Position numbers and translations under genes: made by a program. A stretch of DNA of 64,000 nt. It comes from Piscicola geometra (taxonomy: Eukaryota > Annelida > Clitellata > Hirudinida > Piscicolidae). Every line of letters starts with the position of its first letter. The first letter of the stretch is position 1. Location of the stretch: the NCBI GenBank assembly GCA_943735955.1, contig OX030957.1:751001-815000 (forward strand). Reading direction: 5' to 3'. Below are positions 49,727-61,022 of this stretch, piece by piece. The notes beneath the pieces were generated by a model that saw only the letters and a program-made list of their open reading frames with translations, was not told the origin of the DNA and did no database searches.

Positions 49727-52150
49727 TCAACTGAGATCAGACTGCCTGAAGACATTCCTGCCTGCAGTGACTTCCCGGGGGCTGGGTGCTTCGACCACGG
49801 GCTCGTCGATCCTCCTCACGTTGTACTCCAGCACGACGTAAGACAACACCGCCGTGGTTAGGAGTGTTATCATGACGTACAGCTTGATCGAGGCGCCTAC
49901 AAAAATGCCCAACAAAAAGGCAATCGAAGCTCCGAACGCCTGCAACAGACGCACGTTCTGAAAGGCTGTTTCTTGCTCTTCTTCCTTGCAACACAAACTT
50001 ACCAGACCTGATTTGCGTCGTTAGTTATAGTTTAAATCTAATAAGTAATTTTTTTCGAGATATATTGTTTTTTTATAATTAAAAGCTACTCTATCTTATT
50101 AGTATAAAACTATAAAGTTCAAAGTGTGCAAAGGGGCTCACAGTTACACTGGCTTTGCCAAATGGCGTTGCAAACTCCCCAGAAAGCGGATATGAGGAAG
50201 TAGATGGGCATGAGGGTGTTGTCTGGAATCCACACCAGCAACACCACCATCAGGCTCAGGTGTAGAATGCAAGCCAAACCAAGCAAAGCCTGGAACAAAA
50301 TGAATTGAAATTAAATTATAAATATTAAACAAACAAATTTTTTAATAAGTAGCCGTGACCAACCTCTCTAGGAATCCACTTGAGAAGAACGCCGATGAGG
50401 AAGGAAAAAAAGAGGTTGGTCAGTCCGAGTGTCAGCATGTTGTAGCCCACAAATTCCACGCCCAGAGAGCAAGTGACGTAAGACTGTAGTGATTGATGGG
50501 GGCTTGTGAAAAAACATGTTTTAGTGCTGGAGTATTCACAGGGTTGAGAACGTCTCATAAATCAAAGGAAATTTTCTAAAACGATCAAATGTGTTTGAAT
50601 ACATAGGTTTTCTTTTAATAAAAAAACCTTGGTGTAATCGGCCGTTATGAAAGCTTGTTCGAAGCCGTTGAAAATCAATAGTGGTAGAAGATAGAAGAAT
50701 CTTCTATTTATTAGCATTTCAATGTTCTTTTTAACATTCTGAAGGGTTTGCATAATTGATTTGGTACAAAATTATATTTTTATAACTCTGTACACTAGGT
50801 GCATTTAAATTATCAATAAGCTAAAAAAAAGTCATTAAAAGCCACATATAATGTAGGTATAATATTTTAATAAACATTTAGTAATTTAAATTTATATAAA
50901 TAGCTATTTAAACCAAGAATTGTAATGCTATACCAGCCTACCAAAGAGTCCATGGCTTCGGAACGAGAATGTTTCACTCTAGCGAGGAAGAGCAGAGACA
51001 TCGCAAAGCCTGTTCCAGCCAGACCAATGTAGATTATCAAGAGCTTGAGTACTGGAGCCGTGACGATGCTCACTGCTGGCAGTTGGTGTTGAGGTTGTCG
51101 AAATGGCTTCGTGTTTAACCGAAATCGCAATGAGTTTGTAATGAAAGAGTTACTTGGTTGTTAGTTATTGTTAGATTATTGATTTTTTTAGCTTTAATTT
51201 TAATTTTATTTGATACATTTTATAACTACTAAATATTCAAATAAATTCTCACTCGGGATGGCAAGATTGGAAGATAGGTTGGTGTCAACGGCATCGTAGA
51301 TTCCACAAGTAGCCAGGTCAGAACTCACTTTGAACTTGTTCAGACGTTTAGAAAAGCTGTCCAGGGGGGTTGAAACCCCCGTCAAAAAAATCGAAGAAAG
51401 AATATTCCCCCATATATGCGATGTTTGGAAAACTGCCAAAAAAAACGCATTGAATTTACACTGCCTGGAGGTTGTTTCAGATGAAGCGCTCTTGGCTTGT
51501 GGATGCGTCTTTTTGAGGTCTTCGACCGACTCTGAGGGCTCTTCGACGAGACTTCTCATGTACGAAACTTGCGCACTCCACGCTAGACTCTGTCCAAATC
51601 CCAGACAGATGGAGCTTGGAACCAGAGTGAGGAAGTGGGGCCAAAAGTTGGCAGAAAGCCAAATCAGGTAAGAAAAGAAGGCGACGACGATGGCCCATTT
51701 CGACGTGAGCCGCTGCACCAGGACGGGAGCCCAGAGGCAAGTGCTGAACATGGCGAAGTGCAGACAGGCGAGAGAGATGTAGCCCAGTCTGTGAAGGAGT
51801 GTTCATGAAAAGTTAGTTTTTTTTAATATTGCTAGCTATGGAAATTAGGTATATGCTGATTATAAATTAATTGATCACCGTCCAATGGAATTGAGGCTGG
51901 TCTGAAGGTACTGTATGGACCGGAAAGATGTAAATATAAGCAAAAAACTCAAAGATAAAACTATCAAGTTTTTGTACATAGATGGTCTTCCCCATTCTGA
52001 AATAGACTGTTCCTTGCAAGCAACTTCCTTGGAAGGGACTACAACTTCAGAGCTTAATTCTAGTTGCGAAATGTTGCATGAGCTTTTCGAAGGGGTGGAA
52101 AGGCAAAAGATAGGAACGTTTTGTAATTGAAGGTCGACGATTGGAGGCAT
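49727..52150 (-). CDS. UNC-93-like major facilitator protein (UNC93A type)
   Basis: Seven exons: 52150-51879, 51788-51253, 51075-50942, 50738-50628, 50483-50364, 50289-50142 and 50007-49727 (TGA). They total 1,602 bases, 533 residues, all in phase. About twelve hydrophobic helices are spread over the exons. Family landmarks: SLNSIGRLGYISLA after helix 1, LTSKWAIVVAFFSYL, LVPSSICLGFGQSLAWSAQ (the UNC-93 motif), FNGFEQAFITADYTK, FWGVCNAIWQSQCN, KEEEQETAFQNVRLLQAFG and a last helix ending LEYNVRR. UNC-93 proteins are multipass membrane proteins; C. elegans UNC-93 regulates a potassium channel, and UNC93A is poorly characterised. The first ATG in the exon is used, but the frame stays open to an acceptor near 52213, and the small exon at 52610-52431 could be spliced on in phase (AA|G). 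A loop near residue 200 is longer than usual for the family. Confidence 0.92.
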
Positions 52151-52430
52151 TGTTTCACTGAGCAAGTCGTCTTCTCGCTGAGTGGCTGTCAAGTAACTCG
52201 GCTTGCGGTCCTTCCTTTCAGGATGAATCAATCAATGGTTGGTATTTTGAGGATTAGAAGAAAGAATAGCTCAGATCCATTGAAGTTATGTTTTAAATAG
52301 CTTCACAAGCAAAGCTTTGCCCGATTACTAGTGGAATACTATTTCTATCACATGTCATGAATCCATTAAATGTCATCAAAAATATTTGTGCGCCATTTTG
52401 AAGTTTACCAATTTATTAATTTATACAAAA

Positions 52431-52610
52431 TTAAAAACAGATTAGCAACTTGGCGATTTGAGAAGATGATTCGTTGTTGGAGCATCGGCTCTTGAAGCTG
52501 CCATTGAGTTGTCGAGCTTGGGTGGCCAGGAGGTAGGAGGCTCTGCGGGGTCTGCGCAGGTGGAAGTCGAACACTTGGTGGCCCGTCAAGTCCCACGGCG
52601 AGAGAGACAT
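52431..52610 (-). CDS. Small ORF or terminal exon with dibasic sites
   Basis: ATG at 52610 opens a 59-residue frame ending TAA at 52431, with AATAAA on the same strand at 52417-52412. The sequence is GC-richer than the flanks and contains SPWDLTGHQVFDFHLRRPRR, a basic cleavage-like site, then ASYLLATQARQLNG. An acceptor (cacacag) lies just before the ATG. It could be a short gene, the last exon of a peptide precursor with the exon at 53823, or a 5' exon of the UNC93 gene. Its R-x-S-Y-L-x-A-T-Q motif resembles RKPSYLTATQ in the first UNC93 exon. Function unknown. Confidence 0.4.
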   Translation of the reverse strand: MSLSPWDLTGHQVFDFHLRRPRRASYLLATQARQLNGSFKSRCSNNESSSQIAKLLICF

Positions 52611-53559
52611 TTGCTGTGTGTTCTACTTTTCTACTTGTGGAAAGCCTTTGAAGAGAATTTAAAGAAAATCTTTAAGATTGTGACTAGTGGATATTTTTGT
52701 GGTTTTTAAAGTTTTGGGCTCTGGTTGAAATGAATTTATTTCATTCATGTTTGAAAGGAATTTAATAATCATGTTCTTCTTCAATATAAACACCAACCTG
52801 GTCTTATCAACAAAATAGTCCTGATATTTTTACAATTTTATAACATTTCCATTGGCATAAAACGATTTTAATAGTATTATGTTTTTCTTGTCTTCTTTAC
52901 AACTTTACAACTTGATATATAACCATTTTTAAAATCTAATTTTCAACATTCTCCGCATTAGTGGCAAAACATCCACAAAAGATGTAATTCTACCAATTAT
53001 AGTGTGCAGGCTAGCTGGTCGTCAATACGTCTGTGTCGAAACCTTGTTTAACAAATCGCCTATATATGTACGCTCACGACTGACCTACGCGTGCGTATAT
53101 GTGCTATGTAAATTGCGAGAGGTGCTCAATTCTCTTTCATAACTTGAAGGCATACATTCTGTGGTCATTTGTCATCATCACGTGACACTCTCTCTTTCCC
53201 TCTCTCCATCCTTACAACACATACAACACTACATACACTCTACTCGTAGAGAGAGTGTACTAGAACAAGTGGGCTTAGTTAATCCAAAAGTTAATCCGTT
53301 AAACAAAAACGTTAACTTCTTTGATTTAAAAAAAATTAATTTAATTCAACGAAAGTTACCAATAAAAAAAAGTTTTTTTGCAAATAAAAAGACAAAACTA
53401 GAGTTTAAAATGCTTAAATGAGACACAGTATTAATGTTACTAGTATGAGCATTTTCGTATTTTAAAATAAAAAAATTACTGTTTAAAATTTTGAATGGCA
53501 TTGAAAGAAAAAATAAATACAAATAAAAAGCACAGTAAATACATAAGTTCATATTTCTT

Positions 53560-53823
53560 TCTTTTTCTTTCTTCATTTCATCCTTGAGATGTATGTTTCT
53601 CTTCCCGAAAATTAGCATCTCGAAGTTTTCATCTGACGGCGATGATGATCTTGGCACGTAAGATGTCTTTATCCATTTCAAAAAAAAATTGTAAAAGCTC
53701 TTCGCATTACTTTGTCGGCATGCTTTCTTGACTGAGGGAGGTCCCAATACCGGTGCTGACGCTACTGCCGTGGTCAGAAGCAGAAGAAAAGCTCTGTTCG
53801 TGATTTTCTTGTAATGAGCCCAT
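53560..53823 (-). CDS. Exon of a candidate secreted peptide precursor
   Basis: This open exon lacks its own ATG and starts after a possible aag acceptor. It encodes a signal-peptide-like core (ITNRAFLLLLTTAVASAPV, with A-S-A before the likely cleavage point). It continues GPPSVKKACRQSN, a dibasic KK, a Trp/Phe-rich stretch, and DENFEMLIFGKRN. G-K-R is the classical site where a neuropeptide is cut and C-terminally amidated, so a product ending in ...MLIF-amide is conceivable. I know no family with this ending. An upstream exon with the start codon is required and was not found. A second frame from ATG at 53823 gives only 38 codons. Confidence 0.4.
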
Positions 53824-53829
53824 CTTGAT

Positions 53830-55870
53830 TATTTTATCAAATTGCAAGAACTTAGTTTAAGAAGTTCTCTTGATTTACTTTGTTGAAATATGCCAATTTA
53901 ATTTTTTCACATAATTCATATGTCTATTTTAAAAAGTAAATTGCGGATGAACTTTTGATCTAATACTGACAAGTTTTTGCTGTACTTATAATTTTCATAT
54001 AAAGGTTTCTCAAACTTTGGCATGCAAATTTTCTTAACATAGAAACTGTTCTTCAAGTGATACACCTAGTGTGTATCAGATTGTATAGCACAAACTTCAA
54101 AAAATATATTTTTTCAAAATCGTAAATATATGTTTAAAGATTATATTCCAAAAACAAATCTCACATTTATTGTGTATTTGATGTAAATACTCCTACGAAA
54201 AGAGTAATTTGTTACAGCTAATTTTAGGATGAACAAGCAGTTTTCGTCGCCATGCTTGTAATCTTCTTTTTATGACAACACATACGAAATTACGCAACAA
54301 GAAAAACGATGATGCTCTGGGTTCTCATTGGCGTATAAGGCTTGAACCTCGAAGGTATTTTTGGAATCTGAGATTTGTACAAATTATTTCGAACAAAAAA
54401 TGCACGAAATAGCATTTTAAGACAAATTTGTTTTTATAAAATATTCCAATATGTTAACGATACCCTTCCTGTGAACTTTTTGGTTTTCTATAAAGTTGAG
54501 AATAACTGCTAAATCTGAATAAAAAAGACCTGATAAAAAAAGTTGACACGGATTTTGTTCTAATTGCAATTTCTGGAAGCTCTAACGAATGAAAAGAAAA
54601 AGTTTTAAGATTGAATGACACGAAATCTGAATAAAAAACTCTAATTCTTCAGATATTCACTTTAACATTTTAAAAATGTTTAATACAAGTTTCATTTGAG
54701 TTATTTTCATAATGAAAATCTGAAAATGAATTTTTCTCATTAAAAGCCTATTTTAAGAGACTACATTAATATTATTGTTTTTTTAATTTTTTTTAATGTA
54801 TCGAGATTAATCAATTTGATAAAGTTATCAATTATTTCATTTTCATTAAACATGTTTTTTGTATTAATCATTCAATTTTCACACCGCTCTCCCAAACCAA
54901 TTTTCCACCACACAAAGTTTGTGCGACAAACACATGCAACGGCGTGCAGTGACGCGTGACAGATAATGCAGTTAGGAAGTGGTGCCCAGAGGCCTAAACG
55001 AAGCATTTGACTGCTGATCTTCCGAGGGTCAGCTTTTTTGGTGGCTGAGAACAAGCAATTTAGATTATTTATTGGTTCAACGATGGACTTTTTAGCATTG
55101 GAATTCATATTTAAAAGTAATAATTACTTAAGCAAAAAAAGATGTTAAAAGTAAATTTATTTTTGTTTTCTAATAAAAATTATAGGAATATTCCAATGGC
55201 TGTATTTTCAAATGTTAATTATTTATGAAAACTTTTGATATAACAGATGCTTTAGTTGGAATAATTTTATAACAAATAAATTTCAAAATTAAAAAAACCA
55301 TTCTTTGCTACATCTTTAATTATTGTTTTTTTAATTTAAAAAACTCAGCGAACAAAGGCTCGCACTAGCTTCCCGATGTCATGCCTGGAAGCTATGCACC
55401 CCTTAACCCTAACACCACCTCTTCACCAACAACCCCACACAAGCACAAAAGTACGTACACAAGATCACACGTACACGTACATAAATTCCCTTTCACATTC
55501 ACAAAAAAAACATACAATTACACATAAACATACTCAAATACACATACACAAGCAAGCACAAGATCACAAAATTTGAAATCTTTTGAAGATCAAACGGCTC
55601 TAATATCTTTCAATCGATCCATCCACCCGCTCAATAGTTCTCATTCAAATTACTTTTCCATCCACTCTAACGCCATTAATGCTGTGAGTACAAATACTTT
55701 TCACAATAATCGATACAAAAAGCAATTACATACAAAACAGAGACTACACAACATACAACACATCAAAGTTCAACTTCAGCGACGACACAAAGACACACAC
55801 ACAAGCGCACAGAGAATGACATCAACCCCCTCCTAACCTCCCTCCTAACCTCCTCCTAACCTCCGCACAC
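53830..55870. other. Region without a supported gene
   Basis: Mostly AT-rich. A minus-strand ORF of 78 codons at 55108-54872 begins with a true ATG and is Cys-containing, but it has no homology I recognise. A short minus-strand tail reading HDIGKLVRAFVR then stop, after a ttccag acceptor near 55395, might be a last exon of an undetected gene. Confidence 0.35.
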
Positions 55871-55875
55871 CGCAA

Positions 55876-55955
55876 CTATGCCTTCTTCGTAAGAATGTTT
55901 CCTTGCACCTCCACGGCCCTTCTGACCCTCACGTACCTGCGCTGGTCGTGGATAC
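55876..55955. other. GC-rich exon-like island next to a minisatellite
   Basis: About 75 bases with non-repetitive, coding-like composition. On the minus strand they follow a gaccag acceptor and read RRYVRVRRAVEVQGNILTKK then A and stop. On the plus strand they read YAFFVRMFPCTSTALLTLTY then LRWSWI, which faintly resembles part of an ANF-receptor ligand-binding fold but lacks an acceptor. I cannot decide between them or attach it to a gene. Confidence 0.3.
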
Positions 55956-56360
55956 TTTCTTGGATACTTTCTTGGATACTTTCTTGGATACTTTCTTGCA
56001 TACTTTCTTTGGATACTTTCTTGGATACTTTCTTGGATACTTTCTTGGATACTTTCTTGGATACTTTCTTGGATACTTTCTTGGATACTTTCTTGGATAC
56101 TTTCTTAGATACTTTCTTAGATACTTTCTTGCATACTTTCTTTGGATACTTTCTTGGATACTTTCTTGGATACTTTCTTGGATACTTTCTTGGATACTTT
56201 CTTGGATACTTTCTTGGATACTTTCTTGGATACTTTCTTGGATACTTTCTTGGATACTTTCTTGGATACTTTCTTGCATACTTTCTTTGGATACTTTCTT
56301 GGATACTTTCTTGGATACTTTCTTGGGTACTTTCTTGGATACTTTCTTGGATACTTTCCT
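55949..56360. repeat. 12-bp minisatellite with higher-order pattern
   Basis: About 34 copies of gatactttcttg. A variant pair (gcatactttctttg) recurs near 55995, 56130 and 56273, that is every 135-143 bases, showing that blocks of about 11-12 units were duplicated. Open frames across it are repeat artefacts. Confidence 0.95.
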
Positions 56361-56374
56361 TCAATGACTCGTCG

Positions 56375-56510
56375 TTGTATTGGATGGGATTGGATGGTAT
56401 GGGATTGGATGGGATGGGATTGGATGGTATGGGATTGGATGGTATGGGATTGTATGGGATGGGATTGTATGGGATGGGATTGGATGGGATTGGATGGGAT
56501 TGGATGTTTG
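56375..56510. repeat. GGGATTGGATGGTAT-type minisatellite
   Basis: Tandem 10- and 15-base units of gggattggat and ggtat, directly after the 12-bp array. Confidence 0.9.
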
Positions 56511-57158
56511 GATATTCTCAATGTCCGTGGATACTTTTTGGATTCTTTTTTAGATACATATTTTAAAGGATATATATTTATATATAATGGTTTTTGATTT
56601 AACAAATTTATTTTTATCTGGATTAAAACCCGATTCTAATTTTTTGTAAATAAAAACATAGTAAGAAATTATAAATAAGAAGAATATCCTTCGAGATGAT
56701 AAGCTATAGCAATCACGTTTATATATATTTGATTATAATGAAATAAATATTTAAAAACATACACAAAAAGAAACAGACATGCACACACAAACACAATGGT
56801 CAAGCGGGTCGAGCAAGGGTTTTGAACTTACAGCTATTTTAATGACTGGATGATAAGGGACTGTTAATAATAAATACTTGCATCTGCCCAAATATATTTT
56901 TGTTTTTGAATTTCTTATCTCATAATATTTATTTATCTAATGTATTTTATTTCATTTTTTGGAAATTAGCAAAAACAATTTTTTGGTGAAGTTTATTTTA
57001 TAAATATGAAACAAACACAATTAACAGTTATTAAATAACGAAGGATTAAAATATTTAAAAAATAATCAAAATTTTATATACATTTGTTTTTAAATTTTAA
57101 ATTCGGTTAATGATTATATTTACAACAGTTCAAAATGGGACTGAAAACATTAAAATCT

Positions 57159-58304
57159 TCAAAAAGGTCTCCAAACATTATCATTTTCATTTTTCAACGG
57201 TGTCTGCTTGCTTAAACGTGTCTTAGTTTGCTTCAATTCGTCTCTGATGGTTGTTCCATAGTCGTCGCAATCATCGCTTTTGAAATTTTCTTTATTCTCG
57301 CTGCAACTATGGTTATTTGTCCGATTGCGTGCGTCCTTATGTGTTTCTTTGTCACTTTTATTAGCCTCCTGTCTATTTCTTTCACAGAATTTTTTTTCGC
57401 CATTTGGCAATATGTTGCTGTTAGTGTGGTTGTTGTTGTGGGTGTTGTTGTAGTTGTTGTGGTTGTAGAAGGAGAAGTAGGCACTATCGTCACTATAATC
57501 GTTTTTCCTACTCGTTGTTTTAATGGAGGAAGGTGTAGAATGGAAAGGGAAGGGGCTGTTGTGCAGAGTGGATGCGGGAAGATGATGGCTGGGAGGTTGT
57601 TTGTTGTATGGCCGCTTGGATGTGCATGGAGTGGAAGTGGTGTGGAGACTTAAGCTGGATGGCAGCTTGGTAGTGAGGGAGTGTTGGAATGGAGAGGTGT
57701 GAAGTAAAGGCTGCCTTTGCTGTTGAAGCAAGTTTTGTTGAAATTGTTGATGCTGTTGTTGTTGGAATTGTTGGTGCTGAAAGGGTTGTTGTTGTTGATG
57801 TTGGAAGGGATGCTGTGATGTTTTCTGCAAATCACTGAAACTGATTGGTGGAAAGCTGTCGTTGACCCCTCCACTCAGCAGCCTTCCATGAGCCAACGTC
57901 AAGTGCTTCAGGAGACCTTCCCTTGCCAGAGCAGTCATTCCAGAACTTTCAGAACAATATTTTTCAACTTCAGCCGCACATTTAAAATACCCTTCTGTGA
58001 ATGATCTCCTCGCATCACTTCCCGGACCATTTCTAGCTCGGTTGTTACTTTCATTCAGACGCCTCAAAGCCACGACGGTAGACTCCAAGATGTCCGCCTT
58101 CTCGACGATGTCATTGACAGGCTGCTGCGTGTTCAGAAGACCTTTCAGTTGCTCAAAGCACCGATCCATCCTTTCCCTCCTCTTCCGCTCCACAAGCATT
58201 TTGCGAGCTTTCCTTCTTTCCAGTTTGGAGTCTGGACTGAGGATGCTGGCATGCGAGAGAAAGTCCTTCTTCAATGAATCCTTTTCCATCTCTTTTCTTT
58301 TCAT
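57159..58304 (-). CDS. HES-like bHLH-Orange transcriptional repressor with C-terminal WRPF
   Basis: 381 residues from ATG at 58304; the exon starts after a cag acceptor at 58308, so a 5' exon, probably untranslated, lies upstream. Basic region ARKMLVERKRRERMDRCF and helix-loop-helix QLKGLLN...DIVEKADILESTVVALRRL span about residues 30-88. An Orange domain (FTEGYFKCAAEVEKYC and GLLKHLTLAHGRL) follows at about 105-150. Then come a Gln-rich stretch (170-215) and a long Asn/Ser-rich tail. HES proteins bind N/E-box DNA and recruit Groucho through a terminal WRPW; here the end is VWRPF. The family's invariant Pro in the basic region (K-P-x-x-E-K-R-R-R) is Met. HES genes are usually Notch targets; I did not find convincing Su(H) sites. 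Hey is excluded by the lack of YRPW and of Gly in the basic region. Confidence 0.93.
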   Translation of the reverse strand: MKRKEMEKDSLKKDFLSHASILSPDSKLERRKARKMLVERKRRERMDRCFEQLKGLLNTQQPVNDIVEKADILESTVVALRRLNESNNRARNGPGSDARRSFTEGYFKCAAEVEKYCSESSGMTALAREGLLKHLTLAHGRLLSGGVNDSFPPISFSDLQKTSQHPFQHQQQQPFQHQQFQQQQHQQFQQNLLQQQRQPLLHTSPFQHSLTTKLPSSLSLHTTSTPCTSKRPYNKQPPSHHLPASTLHNSPFPFHSTPSSIKTTSRKNDYSDDSAYFSFYNHNNYNNTHNNNHTNSNILPNGEKKFCERNRQEANKSDKETHKDARNRTNNHSCSENKENFKSDDCDDYGTTIRDELKQTKTRLSKQTPLKNENDNVWRPF

Positions 58305-58605
58305 TTCCTGTTTTGAAAATTGACAAATTTCAATTAATATAATTATATTAAATGAATTGGTTTGTATTGCAAAGTGAGGCCTATTATAATTTTTCATAGA
58401 AGTTATTCAAGCCAAAAAATCTTTAAAGCCGTTACCAGTCTCGAATTTTCAAACTGCAAGTATTACAAAAATTAATGTAATATTGTTAAAGAAAATAATT
58501 AAAATATATTTTTAACAAGCTCAAAACTAATTTTACAATTAAAGATTTTAAAGATTTTAAAAGATTTGGGAGAATTCAAAAAAGGGAAAAGTTCAGATAG
58601 AAAGT

Positions 58606-58637
58606 TGACCAGGACTGACCAACTACCCCTTTATATA
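58606..58637 (-). promoter_or_regulatory. TATA box and start region of the HES-like gene
   Basis: On the minus strand TATATAAAGGGG begins at 58637, about 330 bases upstream of the start codon. Initiator-like tcAac (A at 58606, 31 bases downstream) or tcAgtcc (A at 58616) could be the transcription start. The first exon would then be a short 5' UTR ending before the acceptor at 58308. Confidence 0.6.
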
Positions 58638-58639
58638 GG

Positions 58640-60025
58640 CAGTCAGTGCACACGCACAAGCACACCAGCACACATAGGCAGTGAAAGGAGACTACCGCAT
58701 TACACAACCACTCACACATCACGCCGGCTGAATACCACCACATCACCTTTGGCCTTACGCAAGCGGAATGAAGTGTTGACGACTTTAAAGAGCGCAAAGT
58801 AAAAAGTGGCTGCTACTGACGAGCCCTTGAACCACTGCATTGCCTCATTAGGGATCTATGCTTGAAACGTTAAACAGGCTTTTGAAAGGGTTTCAAAGGA
58901 CATTAAAGGATTAAAGTTATTTCAGCAATTAACTTTGTAGCGTTGCCTAATAGGTGGTTTCAAATCAAAGGGGACCACGCCAATATAAATGTAACTAATA
59001 GTTCTCTTTGGTTACGGAATTATATTTTCATGAACTCTAAGTTACTTTGCTCAAAAGCCTTTCATTTGGTAATTACAAAAAATTATATATAAAAATTCTC
59101 TCAAGGTTAAATGATTTTTAAAATGTGAATTTTTGAAAGTTCTGGATGTGAGTGCACTATTAAAGCTTAATTAAATAATAAAAATATATTTATTTCACAT
59201 TTAATAATTTTTGTCCATTAATCGTTGGTTTTGCAATTTTGAAATTAATCCCCATCATCGTCGTCATGTGTTAACGACTTTCCTATTGGTCGGTGGAATG
59301 TCTTGCGGACCAACCAAATTATAGGTTAGGTAGCCCAGAGCCAATCAAACCACGCCTCACTTGTCACATGCACTACTTGCACCTTAACTAACGTTTTTAG
59401 ATGATTTTTTACTTCTTTTTTTTATAGTAAATGTTTTTTTACAACTTTTTGCTGCATTTTTTAAACTCAGATTTATTGTGAGAATGATATTCTATTTAGC
59501 TCATTAATAGATGTTACTTCATAAAAAGTATGTCCTACTTCACATTTAATTTTTTCGTTGCACAGCTTTGGTACTTTTTGAAAATTTAATTGTAAAAACG
59601 AAAGAATTACAAGCTGTTTAAACTTACACTTTAGACAAGACCTAACAGAAACATACACCATATAATGCAGTCACACCTCTCACCAAGACGGAGTTTTACA
59701 CACATTTCAATGATATTCCATTTAAATCTTTTTGAGGTTTTGAAAATAAAATCAGATAAAAAAAGCACAGAAAACTATCTATATGAGCATGCATCAAAAG
59801 TTTGGAGACAAAAACAAATAAGATTCGCCCATCATGGCAGCTTATTCATGTTAGTTGGACCAAACTGAAATGCTGTAAACCTTATCGAAAAACCGATCGA
59901 GGCTGGCAGCACAAGGGTGGGAGGCGTTGAAATGAATGTTTTATGTGTTTTCGCAGTTTTTGGCGTTTAAAAAGTTTTTTATCAAACACGGAGAAGAAGG
60001 AATAATTGCAGCAATGGCTATTGTC
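58640..60025. other. Upstream region of the HES-like gene
   Basis: No gene seen. CCAAT-type boxes cluster at 59284 (attgg), 59310 (accaacc) and 59341 (ccaatc), about 650-700 bases upstream of the TATA box. Their relevance is unproven. Confidence 0.4.
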
Positions 60026-60029
60026 ATCT

Positions 60030-60720
60030 AGAAGAATGGTCGTTCGTCAATGGTGTCTGCTTTACTCTGATCTATTCAACATTTTATAGGAATGAATAAT
60101 GCAAAACACTCTCTAACACCATCTCTACTGGGGACAGGTCAATCTCCAATTTGAGATTTGCTGAAGACATCGATCTGATGGGTGTCTCCTGCAGCAAACT
60201 TAACGAAAGAGCAACTGCTTACGGGATGGAGGTGACTCAGGAAAGTCCAAGGATAGGATGAATCCACCGAAAAAACGATGAATATCAAAAAGATAGAAGT
60301 GTCACTGTTCAAGTACCATGGAGTAACCCTGTCGAAGGATGGAACAAACAACACAAAGATAAAACCCAGAATCTCAATGGCAACTGCAGCAATGGCCAGA
60401 CTTAATAGGTTCTGGTAAAGTAATTCTATCAGCTTCTCTGTCAGATGCAGACCCTACAAGTCACTGGTGTTCAGTATCCTTCTTTACGGATCTATCAGAT
60501 TACAACAGCACTGGTTGGACAACAAGAACCTCTTTTAGCAACTGTCAAACGTCGAAAGTTGACTTGGTTGGCCACGTCATCAGGCACAATTCACTGTCCA
60601 AGACTGTACAAGCAATTCGTCGTCGAGACCGTCAGAAAAAGATCTGGACAACGTGAAAGAGTGGACGTGTCTTCCCTTGAAGAATACTTTCATACAAAGA
60701 TAATCATTGCTGCTAAATGA
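60030..60720 (+). pseudogene. Decayed non-LTR retrotransposon reverse transcriptase fragment
   Basis: Three frames must be combined. SISNLRFAEDIDLMG is a degraded catalytic FADD box. It is followed by ERATAYGMEV, then KYHGVTLSKDGT, ISMATAAMARLNR, SVRCRPYKSLVFSILLYGS, VGHVIRHNSLSKTV and DRQKKIW. These motifs in this order are the C-terminal half of LINE reverse transcriptases. Numerous stops and frameshifts and the altered FAED box show it is dead. It belongs to a different fragment from the one near 31.4 kb. Confidence 0.85.
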
Positions 60721-61022
60721 AAACTTGTTTTAAGCCGAGATTAACCCTAGAAAATGCTACTTTGCTGTGTGCGGTGTGTTATTATAATTGGAAACGGAAT
60801 GTTTTATTTGTTTTATTAGCCCTGAGAACATTTTTCAGAAAGTTGGAATTTAATTCATTTTAATTCAAAAACGAACAAAATTATTCTTTACGATCTAGGC
60901 TAAACTTTTATTTTGGCACATTTATAAATATATTTCTAATAAGTTTTTGTAAATTATGAAAAAATCATCGAGAACAATAACTAAAAAATGAAGAATGCCG
61001 CTCCTTAAATCCATCTTCTTCA

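Noticed and set aside
55876..56605. Repetitive proteins of the SWILSWIL / KYPRKYPRK type
   Set aside because: All frames are open because of the 12-bp unit, so this is not evidence of a gene.
57228..57653. Plus-strand 141-codon ORF rich in Val
   Set aside because: Antisense of the Gln/Asn-rich HES coding exon.
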